A stretch of DNA of 64,000 nucleotides from Marinobacter sp. Arc7-DN-1 (lineage in GTDB: Bacteria > Pseudomonadota > Gammaproteobacteria > Pseudomonadales > Oleiphilaceae): assembly GCF_003441595.1 (NCBI RefSeq), contig NZ_CP031848.1, positions 2,976,001 to 3,040,000 of the forward strand. The letters are read 5' to 3'. Numbering within the stretch: the first letter of the stretch is position 1; each line of letters starts with the position of its first letter. The position numbers and the translations under genes were made by a program. The notes under the pieces were generated by a model that searched no databases, was not told the DNA's origin, and saw only the letters and a program-made list of their open reading frames with translations. Positions 55,350-64,000 of the stretch are shown here, piece by piece.

Positions 55350-56189
55350 ATGAGTGAACTGTTTTACGATGCAGCCCCCAACGCCACCCGGGTTGCACCA
55401 GCGCGAGAACCGGAACGCCATTACCCGGAAAAACCGGAGGCGGTCACGCTGTTTGGCACCTGCGTGGTCGATCTGTTCTTTCCGGAGGCGGGGCTGGACG
55501 CTATTCGCCTGCTGGAGCGGGAAGGCATCCGGGTGGATTTTCCGCAGGAGCAGAGCTGCTGCGGCCAGCCCGCCTGGACCTCCGGGTATCGGGATGAAGC
55601 CAAAGCCGTGGCCCTTGCCCAGTTGGATGTCCTGGATCGGGCCGGCCTGCCCGTGGTAGTGCCCTCGGGTTCCTGCGCGGGCATGTTCCGGCACCATTAC
55701 CGGGCGCTTTTTGCCGATGAGCCCGACACCCTCCGGCGGGTGGAAGCCCTGGCCGAGCGGACCTTTGAGCTGACGGAATTCCTGTTGAAGGTCTGCAAGG
55801 TGGAGTTGGTGGATAACGGAGCGCCGAAAAAGATTGCCCTGCATACCTCCTGCTCGGCCCGCCGGGAGATGAACACCCACCTGCACGCCCGTGAGCTCCT
55901 GACACAGCTGGACAGGGTGGAGCGGGTCGATCACGACCACGAGAGCGAATGCTGCGGATTTGGCGGCACCTTCTCGGTGCGAATGCCGGAAGTCTCCGGT
56001 GCCATGGTGAAAGACAAGACCCGCTCGCTGGTGGATTCCGGCGCGGTTGAAATGGTTACCGCTGATGGCGGCTGCCTGATGAACATCAACGGCTCCCTGG
56101 AGAAGCAGCAGGAAGCCTTCCGGGGCCGGCACCTGGCCAGTTTCCTCTGGGAACGGGTCAATGGTGCCAGCGAAGGGGAGGTCGCATGA
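55350..56189 (+). CDS. lutA: Lactate utilisation protein LutA/LldE
   Basis: Iron-sulfur subunit of the L-lactate oxidising complex, 279 residues. It has two CCG modules: QEQSCCGQPAWTSGY (about residue 69) and ESECCGFGGTFSVRMPE (about 205), each with an extra upstream Cys (GTCVVDLFFPEAG and LHTSCSARREMNTHLH). These bind a cubane-type cluster. The N terminus is about 30 residues longer than in B. subtilis LutA. The stop overlaps the lutB start. Confidence 0.93.
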   Translation: MSELFYDAAPNATRVAPAREPERHYPEKPEAVTLFGTCVVDLFFPEAGLDAIRLLEREGIRVDFPQEQSCCGQPAWTSGYRDEAKAVALAQLDVLDRAGLPVVVPSGSCAGMFRHHYRALFADEPDTLRRVEALAERTFELTEFLLKVCKVELVDNGAPKKIALHTSCSARREMNTHLHARELLTQLDRVERVDHDHESECCGFGGTFSVRMPEVSGAMVKDKTRSLVDSGAVEMVTADGGCLMNINGSLEKQQEAFRGRHLASFLWERVNGASEGEVA

Positions 56190-57637
56190 GCCAGCGCATT
56201 CCGGTGACCGAACTGTCTTCCAGCTTCCGGGGCCGTGCCGAGGAAGCACTTGCGGACGGGCAGCTGCGCAGCAATTTCCGCACCGCGATGGATTCGCTGA
56301 TGCACAAGCGGGCCAGTGCGTTTCCGGATGCCGACGAACGGGAAGGCCTGCGGGAGCTTGGCAACCGCATCAAGGCCGGTGCGCTGTCCCGTTTACCGGA
56401 CCTGCTGGAGCGGCTCGAGCAGAAACTGACCGAGAACGGCGTCAAGGTACACTGGGCGGAGACCCTCGAGGAAGCCAATACCCTGGTGCATGGCATCATC
56501 GAAGCCCGCAACGGCCGCCAGGTGGTGAAAGGCAAGTCCATGGTCAGCGAAGAGATGGAGATGAACGACTACCTGGCGGAGCGGGGCATCGAATGCCTGG
56601 AATCCGACATGGGGGAGTACATTGTCCAGCTCGATGGCGAGAAGCCCTCCCACATCATCATGCCGGCGATCCATAAGAACGCCCGGCAGGTATCAACGCT
56701 GTTCCATGACAAGCTGGGCGAGCCGGAAACCGAAGACGTCAATCAGCTGATCCAGGTCGGTCGCCGGACCCTGCGCCAGAAATTCATGGAAGCGGATGTG
56801 GGGGTATCCGGCGTGAACTTTGCCATCGCCGAAACCGGCACCCTGTTGCTGGTGGAGAACGAAGGCAACGGACGCATGAGCACCACGGTGCCGCCGGTTC
56901 ACATCGCAGTAACCGGTATCGAAAAGGTGGTCGCCAACCTCCGGGACGTGGTGCCCCTGGTGTCGCTGCTGACCCGCTCCGCCCTCGGCCAACCTATCAC
57001 CACCTACGTGAACCTGATTTCCGGCCCCCGCAAGCCGGACGAACTGGACGGGCCCGAAGAGGTGCACCTGGTGCTGCTGGATAACGGCCGCAGCGGTGCC
57101 TTTGCCGATGCCCAGATGCGCCAGACCCTCAACTGTATCCGCTGTGGCGCCTGCATGAACCATTGCCCGGTATACACGCGAGTCGGTGGCCACACCTATG
57201 GCGAGGTCTATCCCGGGCCCATCGGCAAGATCATCACGCCGCACATGGCGGGCCTGGATAAAGTGCCCGACCATCCCAGCGCTTCGTCCCTGTGTGGGGC
57301 CTGCGGTGATGTATGCCCGGTCAAGATTCCGATCCCAGAGCTTCTGCAGCGTCTGCGCCAGGAAAATGTGAAGAACCCTGGGCAGCCGCAGCAGGTGAAG
57401 GGTGGCGGCGCCAAATTCTCCCGAACGGAACGGTGGCTCTGGCGCGGCTGGCAGATGCTCAATACCCGGCCGGCGCTGTATCGGAGCTTCCTCTGGGCCG
57501 CTACCCGCTTCCGGGCGCTGGCGCCGAAAAAGGCCGGCCCCTGGACCGAAAATCACAGTGCGCCGGTGCCCGCCCGCCGGTCCCTGCACGACCTGGCGGC
57601 GCAGCATCTCGATCACAACGGAGGCCGGCCATCATGA
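56186..57637 (+). CDS. lutB: Lactate utilisation protein LutB/LldF
   Basis: Iron-sulfur protein of 483 residues. The LUD domain (about 60-300) includes NGRQVVKGKSMVSEEMEMNDYL and VNFAIAETGTLLLVENEGNGRMSTTVPPVHIAV. Two ferredoxin-like clusters follow: CIRCGACMNHCPVYTRVGG and CGACGDVCPVKIPIPE. The C-terminal tail is basic. It joins LutA and LutC to feed electrons from L-lactate to the respiratory chain. ATGA overlaps flank it on both sides. Confidence 0.93.
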   Translation: MSQRIPVTELSSSFRGRAEEALADGQLRSNFRTAMDSLMHKRASAFPDADEREGLRELGNRIKAGALSRLPDLLERLEQKLTENGVKVHWAETLEEANTLVHGIIEARNGRQVVKGKSMVSEEMEMNDYLAERGIECLESDMGEYIVQLDGEKPSHIIMPAIHKNARQVSTLFHDKLGEPETEDVNQLIQVGRRTLRQKFMEADVGVSGVNFAIAETGTLLLVENEGNGRMSTTVPPVHIAVTGIEKVVANLRDVVPLVSLLTRSALGQPITTYVNLISGPRKPDELDGPEEVHLVLLDNGRSGAFADAQMRQTLNCIRCGACMNHCPVYTRVGGHTYGEVYPGPIGKIITPHMAGLDKVPDHPSASSLCGACGDVCPVKIPIPELLQRLRQENVKNPGQPQQVKGGGAKFSRTERWLWRGWQMLNTRPALYRSFLWAATRFRALAPKKAGPWTENHSAPVPARRSLHDLAAQHLDHNGGRPS

Positions 57638-58305
57638 GCGCCCGCGCGAACATCCTTGGTAAATTGAGAAACAGCCTGGCCGGTACCACACCCCGCCCGG
57701 ACGAGTTTGATGAGCGCCTGGTGACTGAACCCTGGCGTTATGCGCCGCAAGACCGAATCGCCCGGTTGCGCAGCCTGATGGAAGCGGTTCACACTGAAGT
57801 ACACCCGTGCAGCTCTGACAACTGGCCGGAGCTCGTGGCCGGGCTGTTGGCCAGGCGGAACCTCACCAACCTGTTGTGCGCACCCGGCAAAGAGCATGGT
57901 CGGGCGCTGCAGACGCATTTTGACGCTACCGGGCAGCCGGTCCGCCTGCTGGCCTACGATCAGCCGGTGGAAGCCTGGAAAGAAGAGCTGTTCTGGAACG
58001 TGGATGCCAGCCTGACCGGCACCCTCGGCGCCATCGCCGCAACGGGCACACTGGTGCTGTGGCCGGATCGCCAGGAACCCCGGCTGATGAGCCTGGTGCC
58101 GCCGGTGCACATTGCCCTGCTGAAGGCCAGTGAGATTCATGACAATCTGTATGACATGATGGTGGCTCAGGACTGGGCGGCGGGGCTGCCCACCAATGTC
58201 TTGCTGGTGTCCGGCCCGTCCAAGACCGCCGATATCGAACAGGTTCTGGCTTATGGCGCCCACGGCCCCCGTGAGCTCATCGTGCTGATTCTGGAGGATG
58301 TATGA
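57634..58305 (+). CDS. lutC: Lactate utilisation protein LutC/LldG
   Basis: LUD-domain protein of 223 residues. The start ATG overlaps the lutB stop; a longer frame upstream is a shadow of lutB. NVDASLTGTLGAIAATGTLVLWPDRQEPRLMSLVPPVHIALL and TNVLLVSGPSKTADIEQVLAYGAHGPRELIVLIL are LutC signatures. It is required for L-lactate use in Bacillus and others, but its chemical role is unclear. It overlaps the dehydrogenase gene by four bases. Confidence 0.92.
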   Translation: MSARANILGKLRNSLAGTTPRPDEFDERLVTEPWRYAPQDRIARLRSLMEAVHTEVHPCSSDNWPELVAGLLARRNLTNLLCAPGKEHGRALQTHFDATGQPVRLLAYDQPVEAWKEELFWNVDASLTGTLGAIAATGTLVLWPDRQEPRLMSLVPPVHIALLKASEIHDNLYDMMVAQDWAAGLPTNVLLVSGPSKTADIEQVLAYGAHGPRELIVLILEDV

Positions 58306-61118
58306 GCTTTTCTTCAGCGGTGCTGGCGGAGATCCGCCAGCGGATTCCGGACAACCGGGTTTTTGATGATCCGGTTTCCACCCTCGCCTTTGGAACCGAC
58401 GCCAGTTTTTACCGGCTGATTCCCAAGGTTGTGGTACGCGTTCAGGACGAGGGAGAAGTGATCGATCTTCTGGCCCTGGCCCGCAAACATCACGTACCAG
58501 TGACCTTCCGGGCCGCCGGTACCAGCCTCTCTGGCCAGGCGATCAGCGATTCCATCCTGATCGTGCTGGGTGACCAGTGGAGCGGCCACGACATCCGCGA
58601 TGACGGCCGTCAGATTCGTCTGCAACCCGGGGTCATCGGTGCCCAGGCCAACGCCTGGCTGGCGCCCAGGGGCTATAAGATCGGCCCGGACCCGGCCTCC
58701 ATCAACGCCTGCAAGATTGGCGGCATTGTTGCCAATAACGCCAGTGGCATGTGCTGCGGCACCGCCCAGAACAGCTACCACACCCTGGCCGGCATGCGCC
58801 TGGTGCTGGCGGATGGGGCCGTGCTGGATACGGAAGATGCGGCGAGTGTCGCGGCCTTCCGCGACAGCCACGGTGAATTGCTGGCTGCCCTGAACAAGCT
58901 GGCTATCAACACCCGGGAGAATCCGGAGCTGGCAGACCGCATTCGCCACAAGTACCGTCTGAAAAACACCACCGGGCTTTCCCTGAACGCGCTGGTGGAT
59001 TTTACCGACCCCGTCGATATCCTGACGCACCTGATGGTGGGTTCCGAGGGCACGCTCGGTTTCGTCAGCGCAGTCACCTACAACACCGTACCGGAGTACC
59101 CGGACAAGGCCACCGCTTTGCTGGTGTTCCGGGATGCCCAGAGCTGCTGCCGTGCGGCGTCGGTTCTGAGATCCCAGCCGGTGGCAGCGGTGGAGCTGCT
59201 GGACCGCCGCAGCCTCCGGTCGGTGCAGGACAAGCCGGGCCTGCCCAACTGGATACATGGTCTCTCCGAGGGCGCCTGTGCATTGCTTGTGGAAAGCCGG
59301 GCTCCCGGTCCCGGTGTGCTGGACGAGCAACTGGCCCGCATTCGTGAGGCACTGGCGGGCTTCCCTCTGGAGCAGCAGGTTGATTTCACCCGGGATGCCG
59401 GGGTTTCCGGCCAGCTCTGGGCCATTCGCAAGGGCACCTTCCCGGCGGTGGGCGCGGTTCGGCCTAACGGCACCACGGTTATTATCGAAGACGTGGCGTT
59501 TCCCATCGATCAGCTTGCCGAAGGTGTCACCCGGCTTCAGCAGCTGTTCGTGAAGCACGGCTATAACGATGCCATCATTTTCGGCCACGCACTTGAGGGC
59601 AACCTGCACTTTGTCTTCTCGCAGGGTTTTGGTGACCCCGCCGAGGTGGCCCGTTACGAAGCGTTTATGGCAGACGTGGCTCAGCTGGTGGCGGTGGAAT
59701 TTGGCGGTTCGCTGAAGGCCGAGCACGGCACTGGCCGCAATATGGCGCCGTTCGTGGAGCTGGAATGGGGCCACGATGCCTGGCAACTGATGTGGCAGAT
59801 CAAGCGCCTGCTGGATCCCGAGAATCTGCTGAACCCCGATGTTGTGCTCTCGGAAGATCCGCAGATTCACCTGAAAAACCTCAAGCCGCTGCCAGAGGCG
59901 GATCCGCTGGTGGATAAATGCATCGAGTGTGGATTCTGTGAGCCGGTGTGTCCCTCCGAAGGGCTCACCCTGTCTCCGCGCCAGCGCATCGTGATCTGGC
60001 GGGATATCCAGGCACGCCGGCGTGCCGGTGAGGATACCCGGGAACTGGAAAAGGCCTGGCAGTATCACGGCCTGGATACCTGCGCCGCAACAGGTCTTTG
60101 TGCCCAGCGTTGCCCGGTGGGCATCAATACCGGAGATCTGGTTCGTAAGCTGCGCAGTGAAAAGGCCTCTGGACAGGCCGTGGCCAACCAACTGGCCAGG
60201 CATTTTTCGGCTGCCCTGAAGGCGACCCGGTTTGTGCTGGCCGGAGCTTCTGGCGTGGAGCGGCTCCTGGGCGCACCGCTGCTGACCCGTATCAGCGCCG
60301 GGGTTCGCAAGATTTCCGGCGGCCGGGTGGCCCAGTGGGATCCGAGCATGCCCCAGCCGGTGCGGTTTGTATCATCGGCCCCGAAAGCCGGAGATGATGG
60401 CCGCCCCCGGGTGGTCTATATGGCCGCCTGTGTGTCCCGAACCATGGGCCCGGCCCGGGGTGACAAGGCTCAGGAACCGTTGATTGCGGTTACCCGACGG
60501 CTGTTGGAGAAAGCCGGGTATCAGGTGGTGTATCCGGATGCCGTCGACAACCTGTGTTGTGGTCAGCCGTTTGCCTCCAAAGGCTACCCGGAGCAGGCTG
60601 CGACCAAGAAAAACGAACTGCTTGCGGCGCTGTTGAGGGCGAGCCGAAACGGGGTGGATCCCATCTACTGCGACACCAGCCCCTGTACATTGCAGATCCG
60701 GGAGGCGGCTGCCGAGGCGGGACTGGCGTTGTTTGACCCGGTGAAGTTCATCCGAGAGCACTTGCTCGAGCGCCTTGATTTTGAGCCGGAACAGACGCCG
60801 CTGGCAGTGCATGTAACCTGCAGTACCCAGCATCTGGGTGAGGCCGAGGGGCTGATCGACATTGCACGGCGTTGCAGCACCAGGGTGGTTGTGCCCGAGG
60901 GCATTCACTGCTGCGGCTTTGCCGGCGACAAGGGATTTAACGTGCCGGAGCTCAATGCCCACGCCCTGCGGACCCTGCCGGAGCAGACCGCCGACTGCGA
61001 GGAGGGGATATCCACCAGCCGTACCTGCGAGATTGGCCTCAGCCGGCACAGCGGGGTTGATTACCACGGGCTGGTATACCTGGTAGACCGGGTCACCAGA
61101 CCACGGGCAACTCCTTAG
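58302..61118 (+). CDS. FAD/Fe-S D-lactate dehydrogenase (Dld-II / YdiJ-like)
   Basis: Large flavo-iron-sulfur enzyme of 938 residues. The FAD-binding PCMH domain (about 30-230) contains VTFRAAGTSLSGQAISDSILI and GMRLVLADGAVLDTEDAAS. FAD-oxidase C follows (about 270-520) with FGHALEGNLHFVF. Two ferredoxin clusters (CIECGFCEPVCPSEG near 545 and CAATGLCAQRCPVGINTG near 595) follow. The C-terminal part has the CCG motifs LCCGQPFASKGYPEQ and CCGFAGDKGF. This matches the quinone-linked D-lactate dehydrogenase of the YdiJ/Dld-II type, so D-lactate and L-lactate use are encoded together. A closely related glycolate-type substrate is possible. Confidence 0.88.
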   Translation: MSFSSAVLAEIRQRIPDNRVFDDPVSTLAFGTDASFYRLIPKVVVRVQDEGEVIDLLALARKHHVPVTFRAAGTSLSGQAISDSILIVLGDQWSGHDIRDDGRQIRLQPGVIGAQANAWLAPRGYKIGPDPASINACKIGGIVANNASGMCCGTAQNSYHTLAGMRLVLADGAVLDTEDAASVAAFRDSHGELLAALNKLAINTRENPELADRIRHKYRLKNTTGLSLNALVDFTDPVDILTHLMVGSEGTLGFVSAVTYNTVPEYPDKATALLVFRDAQSCCRAASVLRSQPVAAVELLDRRSLRSVQDKPGLPNWIHGLSEGACALLVESRAPGPGVLDEQLARIREALAGFPLEQQVDFTRDAGVSGQLWAIRKGTFPAVGAVRPNGTTVIIEDVAFPIDQLAEGVTRLQQLFVKHGYNDAIIFGHALEGNLHFVFSQGFGDPAEVARYEAFMADVAQLVAVEFGGSLKAEHGTGRNMAPFVELEWGHDAWQLMWQIKRLLDPENLLNPDVVLSEDPQIHLKNLKPLPEADPLVDKCIECGFCEPVCPSEGLTLSPRQRIVIWRDIQARRRAGEDTRELEKAWQYHGLDTCAATGLCAQRCPVGINTGDLVRKLRSEKASGQAVANQLARHFSAALKATRFVLAGASGVERLLGAPLLTRISAGVRKISGGRVAQWDPSMPQPVRFVSSAPKAGDDGRPRVVYMAACVSRTMGPARGDKAQEPLIAVTRRLLEKAGYQVVYPDAVDNLCCGQPFASKGYPEQAATKKNELLAALLRASRNGVDPIYCDTSPCTLQIREAAAEAGLALFDPVKFIREHLLERLDFEPEQTPLAVHVTCSTQHLGEAEGLIDIARRCSTRVVVPEGIHCCGFAGDKGFNVPELNAHALRTLPEQTADCEEGISTSRTCEIGLSRHSGVDYHGLVYLVDRVTRPRATP

Positions 61119-61121
61119 CGG

Positions 61122-61859
61122 CTATTTCATTTCAAAGCCGCATTTGCGCAGGAATTCGCGCATGTGCGGCCGTAATTTTGAGGTGAACAGTGGCTTGAGC
61201 TGTTCGGACCATGTAGTGTCCTTGTTGCCTCCGGTACGCTCCTGATAGTAATCGTTCATGGTGCGGTCGAACCCTGCTACCAGTTCCTCGTCCCTGGCAT
61301 CGGTGTAAACATCTTCCCTGAGAATTGCCTCCACTGGCAGCCGGGGTTTCACCTCGGGATTCTGATCCGGGTAGCCCAGGCACATGCCGAATACCGGATA
61401 GACATGTTCCGGAAGCCTGAGAGTCTCGCTGATTTCCGCAGGATTGTTACGTATGCCGCCGATGTAACACAGGCCGAGCCCCTCAGATTCCGCGGCTATG
61501 GCGACATTCTGTGCCATCAGGCTGGCGTCTATGGTGGCGACCAGCAACTGTTCGGTCATGCCCCGGATAACCTCAGCCCCGGCCCGGCCTGCCGCATCGG
61601 TTGAGCGCCTCATATCAGCGCAGAACACCAGAAAATCCGAGCAGTCGGCGATGTAGCTCTGGCCGCCAGCCAACTCGGCTATTTTCCGGCGGTTATCCGG
61701 GCTGATCACATGAATAACCGAATACGCTTGCACATGGTTGGAGGTGGCGGCGCACTGGCCGGCACGAATCAGCTCTTCCAGCAGCTCCCGGGAAATTTTC
61801 CGGTCGGTAAACTTGCGGATGGAACGGTGGGATTTCAAGAGTTCGATGGTTGGATTCAT
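61122..61859 (-). CDS. NADPH-dependent nitroreductase, NfsA-like
   Basis: FMN nitroreductase of 245 residues, starting MNPTIELLKSHRSIRKFTDR. SHRSIRKFTD and AATSNHVQAYSVIHV hold the FMN phosphate and ring contacts. IAAESEGLGLCYIGGIRNNPAEI and GMCLGYPDQNPEVKPRLP are the NfsA/Frp signatures, which distinguish it from NfsB. It could reduce nitroaromatics, quinones or chromate; the natural role is unknown. Its stop is three bases from the D-lactate dehydrogenase stop, so the two genes converge. Confidence 0.88.
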   Translation of the reverse strand: MNPTIELLKSHRSIRKFTDRKISRELLEELIRAGQCAATSNHVQAYSVIHVISPDNRRKIAELAGGQSYIADCSDFLVFCADMRRSTDAAGRAGAEVIRGMTEQLLVATIDASLMAQNVAIAAESEGLGLCYIGGIRNNPAEISETLRLPEHVYPVFGMCLGYPDQNPEVKPRLPVEAILREDVYTDARDEELVAGFDRTMNDYYQERTGGNKDTTWSEQLKPLFTSKLRPHMREFLRKCGFEMK

Positions 61860-61961
61860 GACGACTCGCAGTTGGTTCAGACTCGGGGCCAAAGAAAAAT
61901 CGAAGTGTGCAGGTTACGATCCTTCCAGTGTTGAACGCAAAAACAGCGTGATCCGGTCTGA

Positions 61962-62756
61962 TCAGTAACCCCGGAATTGTGCGCGCCGCTTGGCAATAAA
62001 CGCCGACACACCCTCCGCAAAATCCTCAGTCCGGGTCATGTCAAGGAACGCCGCCCGTTCGGCCTCCAGATGCGCCGCCAACTGGTTGCCGTTGGCCCGG
62101 TCGGTAAGCTGGCGGAAAGCGCCAAACGCCCGGGTCGGCCCGTTGGCGACTTTTTCGATGATCCCGGCCAGCAGGTTTTCATACTCTTGCTCAGGGGCGA
62201 ACTCGGTGATCATGCCCCAGGCTTTCGCTTCCGCTGCGCTGAGGGTTCGCCCCAGCAGCATCAATTCCGCCGCCCGGCCTGCGCCGATCCTGTGCGCCAG
62301 GAACCAACTGCCGCCACAGTCGGGGACGGCGCCAATGCCGTTGTAAGCCACCAGGAATTTTGCATCCTCCCGGGCTACAACCAGATCCGCCATCAATGCC
62401 AGGCTGAGCCCCGCTCCGGCGGCTACGCCCTTCACCGCTGCGATTACCGGGGCATCCATGCTGCGTAACAGCAGGATGGCCGGATTGACGGCATCCAGGA
62501 TGGCGCCGATTGCATCGCCGGCCTGCTCAGGTGTGCCGGCCATACTGGCTACGTCACCGCCTGCCATAAAGGCGCGTCCCGCCCCTGTCAGCACCACGCA
62601 GCGTAAGCCTGGCTGCGCTTTCAGCTCCCGGACACCGGCGAGCAAGGCTTCTGCCAGGGGTACATTGATCGCGTTCAGGGCTTCTGGCCGGTTGAAGGTC
62701 AGTGTTGCTACGCCGGTTTTGGCGTCGACTGCCGTGTTTACCAGACTGTCTGTCAT
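61962..62756 (-). CDS. Enoyl-CoA hydratase/isomerase, PaaG-like
   Basis: Crotonase-fold enzyme of 264 residues. LTFNRPEALNAINVPLAEALLAGV, AGRAFMAGGDVASMAG (oxyanion half), APVIAAVKGVAAGAGLSLALMADLVVAREDAKFLVAYNGIGAVPDCGGSWFLAHRIG (second half) and AEAKAWGMITEFAPEQE mark it. In place of the usual second catalytic Glu there is Asp in GAVPDCGG, a substitution seen in PaaG-type isomerases. A divergent transporter operon lies 250 bases away. Confidence 0.9.
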   Translation of the reverse strand: MTDSLVNTAVDAKTGVATLTFNRPEALNAINVPLAEALLAGVRELKAQPGLRCVVLTGAGRAFMAGGDVASMAGTPEQAGDAIGAILDAVNPAILLLRSMDAPVIAAVKGVAAGAGLSLALMADLVVAREDAKFLVAYNGIGAVPDCGGSWFLAHRIGAGRAAELMLLGRTLSAAEAKAWGMITEFAPEQEYENLLAGIIEKVANGPTRAFGAFRQLTDRANGNQLAAHLEAERAAFLDMTRTEDFAEGVSAFIAKRRAQFRGY

Positions 62757-62885
62757 CGATAAGTACCCGGTCTCTTTTTGCAGGTCTGAGGGCCTGAGCC
62801 CTGCGTATTCATTTCTGTTATTTCTCAGGTAACAGGATAGAGCGGTTTGCTTAATGTTGCCTGATTGGACTACTTTAAATCTGGA

Positions 62886-62901
62886 CCGGGGTTAACCCCG
62901 G
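62886..62901. promoter_or_regulatory. Perfect 16-base palindrome upstream of the second liv operon
   Basis: CCGGGGTTAACCCCGG, with no central spacer, lies about 107 bases upstream of the livG-like gene and 130 upstream of the divergent hydratase gene. It could be an operator for a dimeric regulator or, with a TTAA loop, a hairpin; no T-run follows. Confidence 0.4.
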
Positions 62902-63007
62902 CGACAAGAAATAACAAAAATTACAATCATCTTCGGGCGTGGAATGGGTATGGGCAGAGCGTGTTCGCGTATCTGTGCACCCTGCGCCAGGGGTGCCGGG
63001 AGGTAAC

Positions 63008-63823
63008 GTGAGCATCCTCGATATCAGAAACCTGTCTCTGTCGTTTGGTGGTGTCAAGGCCCTGCAGGATGTCAGTTTCCGTGTGCCCGAAAACACCATC
63101 ACGACCATTATCGGCCCGAACGGTGCCGGTAAGACGTCCCTGTTCAACTGCATTTCCGGGTTCTACAAACCCCAGCAGGGTACGGTCAGTTACGAGGGCC
63201 AGGTGCTTTCAAGCGGTATTAAACCGCCTCAGAGAGCCTCACTGGGTCTGGCCCGGACCTTCCAGAATATTGCCCTGTTCCGGGGTATGACGGTACTCGA
63301 CAACATCAAGCTTGGCGCCCACGTACACATGAAGAGCGGCCTGCTCAGCGCACTGGCCTATTTCGGCCCCGCCCGTCGGGAGGAAATGGCGGTCCGAAGG
63401 GATGTTGAAGAGCGGATTATCGATTTCCTGGAAATCGACCATATCCGCCGTCAGCCGGTGGCGAGTCTTTCCTATGGATTGCAAAAACGGGTGGAACTGG
63501 CCCGGGCCCTGGCCATGCAGCCGAAAGTGCTGATGCTGGATGAGCCGGTGGCTGGTATGAACCGGGAAGAAAAAGAGGACATGGCCCGCTTTATCCTGGA
63601 TATCCGGGAAGAGTGGGGCATCACCGTGCTGATGGTGGAGCACGACATGGGCATGGTCATGGATATTTCCGACCACATTGCGGTGCTCAACTTTGGCCAG
63701 GTCATTACCGAGGGCTTACCGGCGGATGTTCAGAAAAACCCCGAGGTGATCAGGGCCTACCTGGGCAACAGTGACATCGACAGCCTGCGCAGGAAGCTCA
63801 ATCCGGAAGGGGAGGCTGCCTGA
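63008..63823 (+). CDS. livG: Branched-chain-type ABC transporter ATPase LivG (second system)
   Basis: ATPase of 271 residues from a GTG preceded by GGGAGG; an ATG further upstream has no coding character after it. Walker A is GPNGAGKTS (about 36-44), the Q loop is in LARTFQNIALFRG, the signature reads LSYGLQKRVELARAL (Tyr for the usual Gly), Walker B VLMLDEPVAGMN and switch His VEHDMGMVM. It differs from the first livG of the window, so it is not a recent copy. The TGA overlaps the next start (TGATG), and the operon continues past the right edge. Confidence 0.9.
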   Translation: MSILDIRNLSLSFGGVKALQDVSFRVPENTITTIIGPNGAGKTSLFNCISGFYKPQQGTVSYEGQVLSSGIKPPQRASLGLARTFQNIALFRGMTVLDNIKLGAHVHMKSGLLSALAYFGPARREEMAVRRDVEERIIDFLEIDHIRRQPVASLSYGLQKRVELARALAMQPKVLMLDEPVAGMNREEKEDMARFILDIREEWGITVLMVEHDMGMVMDISDHIAVLNFGQVITEGLPADVQKNPEVIRAYLGNSDIDSLRRKLNPEGEAA

Positions 63824-64000
63824 TGGATTGGCTGTTCTTCGGCGAAATCAGCCTGGCAGGCCTGGCCATGGGCGGGCTCTATGCCCTGATAGCCCTGGGC
63901 TTTGTGATCATCTACAAGGCGACCCGGGTGATTAATTTCGCCATCGGCGAAATTATGATGTTTGCAGCCTACCTGTTCCTGGCGTTTGCCGGTGGTATGG
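63823..64000 (+). CDS. livH: Branched-chain-type ABC permease LivH (second system, 3'-truncated)
   Basis: First 59 codons of a permease, cut by the window edge. MDWLFFGEISLAGLAMGGLYALIALGFVIIYKATRVINFAIGEIMMFAAYLFLAFAGG is the typical LivH N terminus with its conserved VINFAIGE motif. The start overlaps the livG stop in TGATG. The rest of the system (livM, binding protein, livF and perhaps an acyl-CoA ligase) is expected to the right. Confidence 0.9.
   Translation, partial: MDWLFFGEISLAGLAMGGLYALIALGFVIIYKATRVINFAIGEIMMFAAYLFLAFAGGM

Noticed and set aside
58314..60203. Long minus-strand open frame of 629 codons opposite the D-lactate dehydrogenase gene
   Set aside because: It is a high-G+C shadow. 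The plus-strand product has all expected domains, and the minus-strand one is rich in Gly, His and Gln without motifs.

Overview
The window reads as a chromosomal segment of a halophilic or marine gammaproteobacterium, most like Marinobacter or a relative. This is inferred from the high G+C, dense operons, an N-type rotary ATPase, an ectoine-type TRAP transporter (teaABCD order and strong TeaA resemblance), PomAB-type flagellar stators and a FliA-type promoter. No rRNA, tRNA, CRISPR array, transposase or prophage gene was seen.

Layout: (1) 1-4431, the distal part of an N-ATPase operon (atpR-B-E-F-A-G), cut by the left edge. (2) 4518-17349, a long same-strand run of two RND pumps with their adaptor proteins, then an ABC ATPase, an FtsX-like permease and an AttH/CrtC-like lipoprotein. 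(3) 17449-23295, minus strand: an ammonium transporter with a sigma-54 promoter and two NtrC-like sites, pomAB, a DUF1232 protein, a RetSat/CrtI-like FAD oxidoreductase and a DUF6231 protein. (4) 23657-28313, a complete branched-chain-type ABC transporter with a Tat-exported binding protein. (5) 28596-32374, a NemR-type electrophile-response module: SDR, old yellow enzyme, NemR, and divergent glutathione-dependent formaldehyde dehydrogenase, with matching operators at both promoters. (6) 32415-43603, mixed housekeeping genes: a second MotA/OmpA-type pair, two thioesterases, a DJ-1 protein, HD-GYP, TauE, rhodanese, DUF2235 and a SixA-CHAD fusion. (7) 43643-51184, a chemoreceptor with a FliA-like promoter, an orphan TRAP binding protein, an ABM-DCC fusion, and teaABCD. 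(8) 51235-54343, a small esterase, an enoyl-CoA hydratase, an ovothiol-type methyltransferase and an orphan ParA. (9) 54346-61118, a lactate utilisation module: LldR-like regulator, two near-perfect LldR operators, lutABC and a large FAD/Fe-S D-lactate dehydrogenase. (10) 61122-64000, a nitroreductase, an enoyl-CoA hydratase/isomerase, and the start of a second liv-type ABC operon cut by the right edge.

Common themes are ion-coupled energetics (N-ATPase, PomAB), osmolyte and organic-acid uptake (TeaABCD, TRAP, lactate oxidation), and envelope export or detoxification (RND, ABC-AttH, NemR regulon). The best-supported regulatory reads are the NtrC/sigma-54 control of amt, the two NemR-like operators and the two LldR-like operators. 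The least explained items are the RND-RND-ABC-AttH run, the SixA-CHAD and ABM-DCC fusions, the stand-alone ovothiol-type methyltransferase, and the tandem inverted repeat at 34738-34798.
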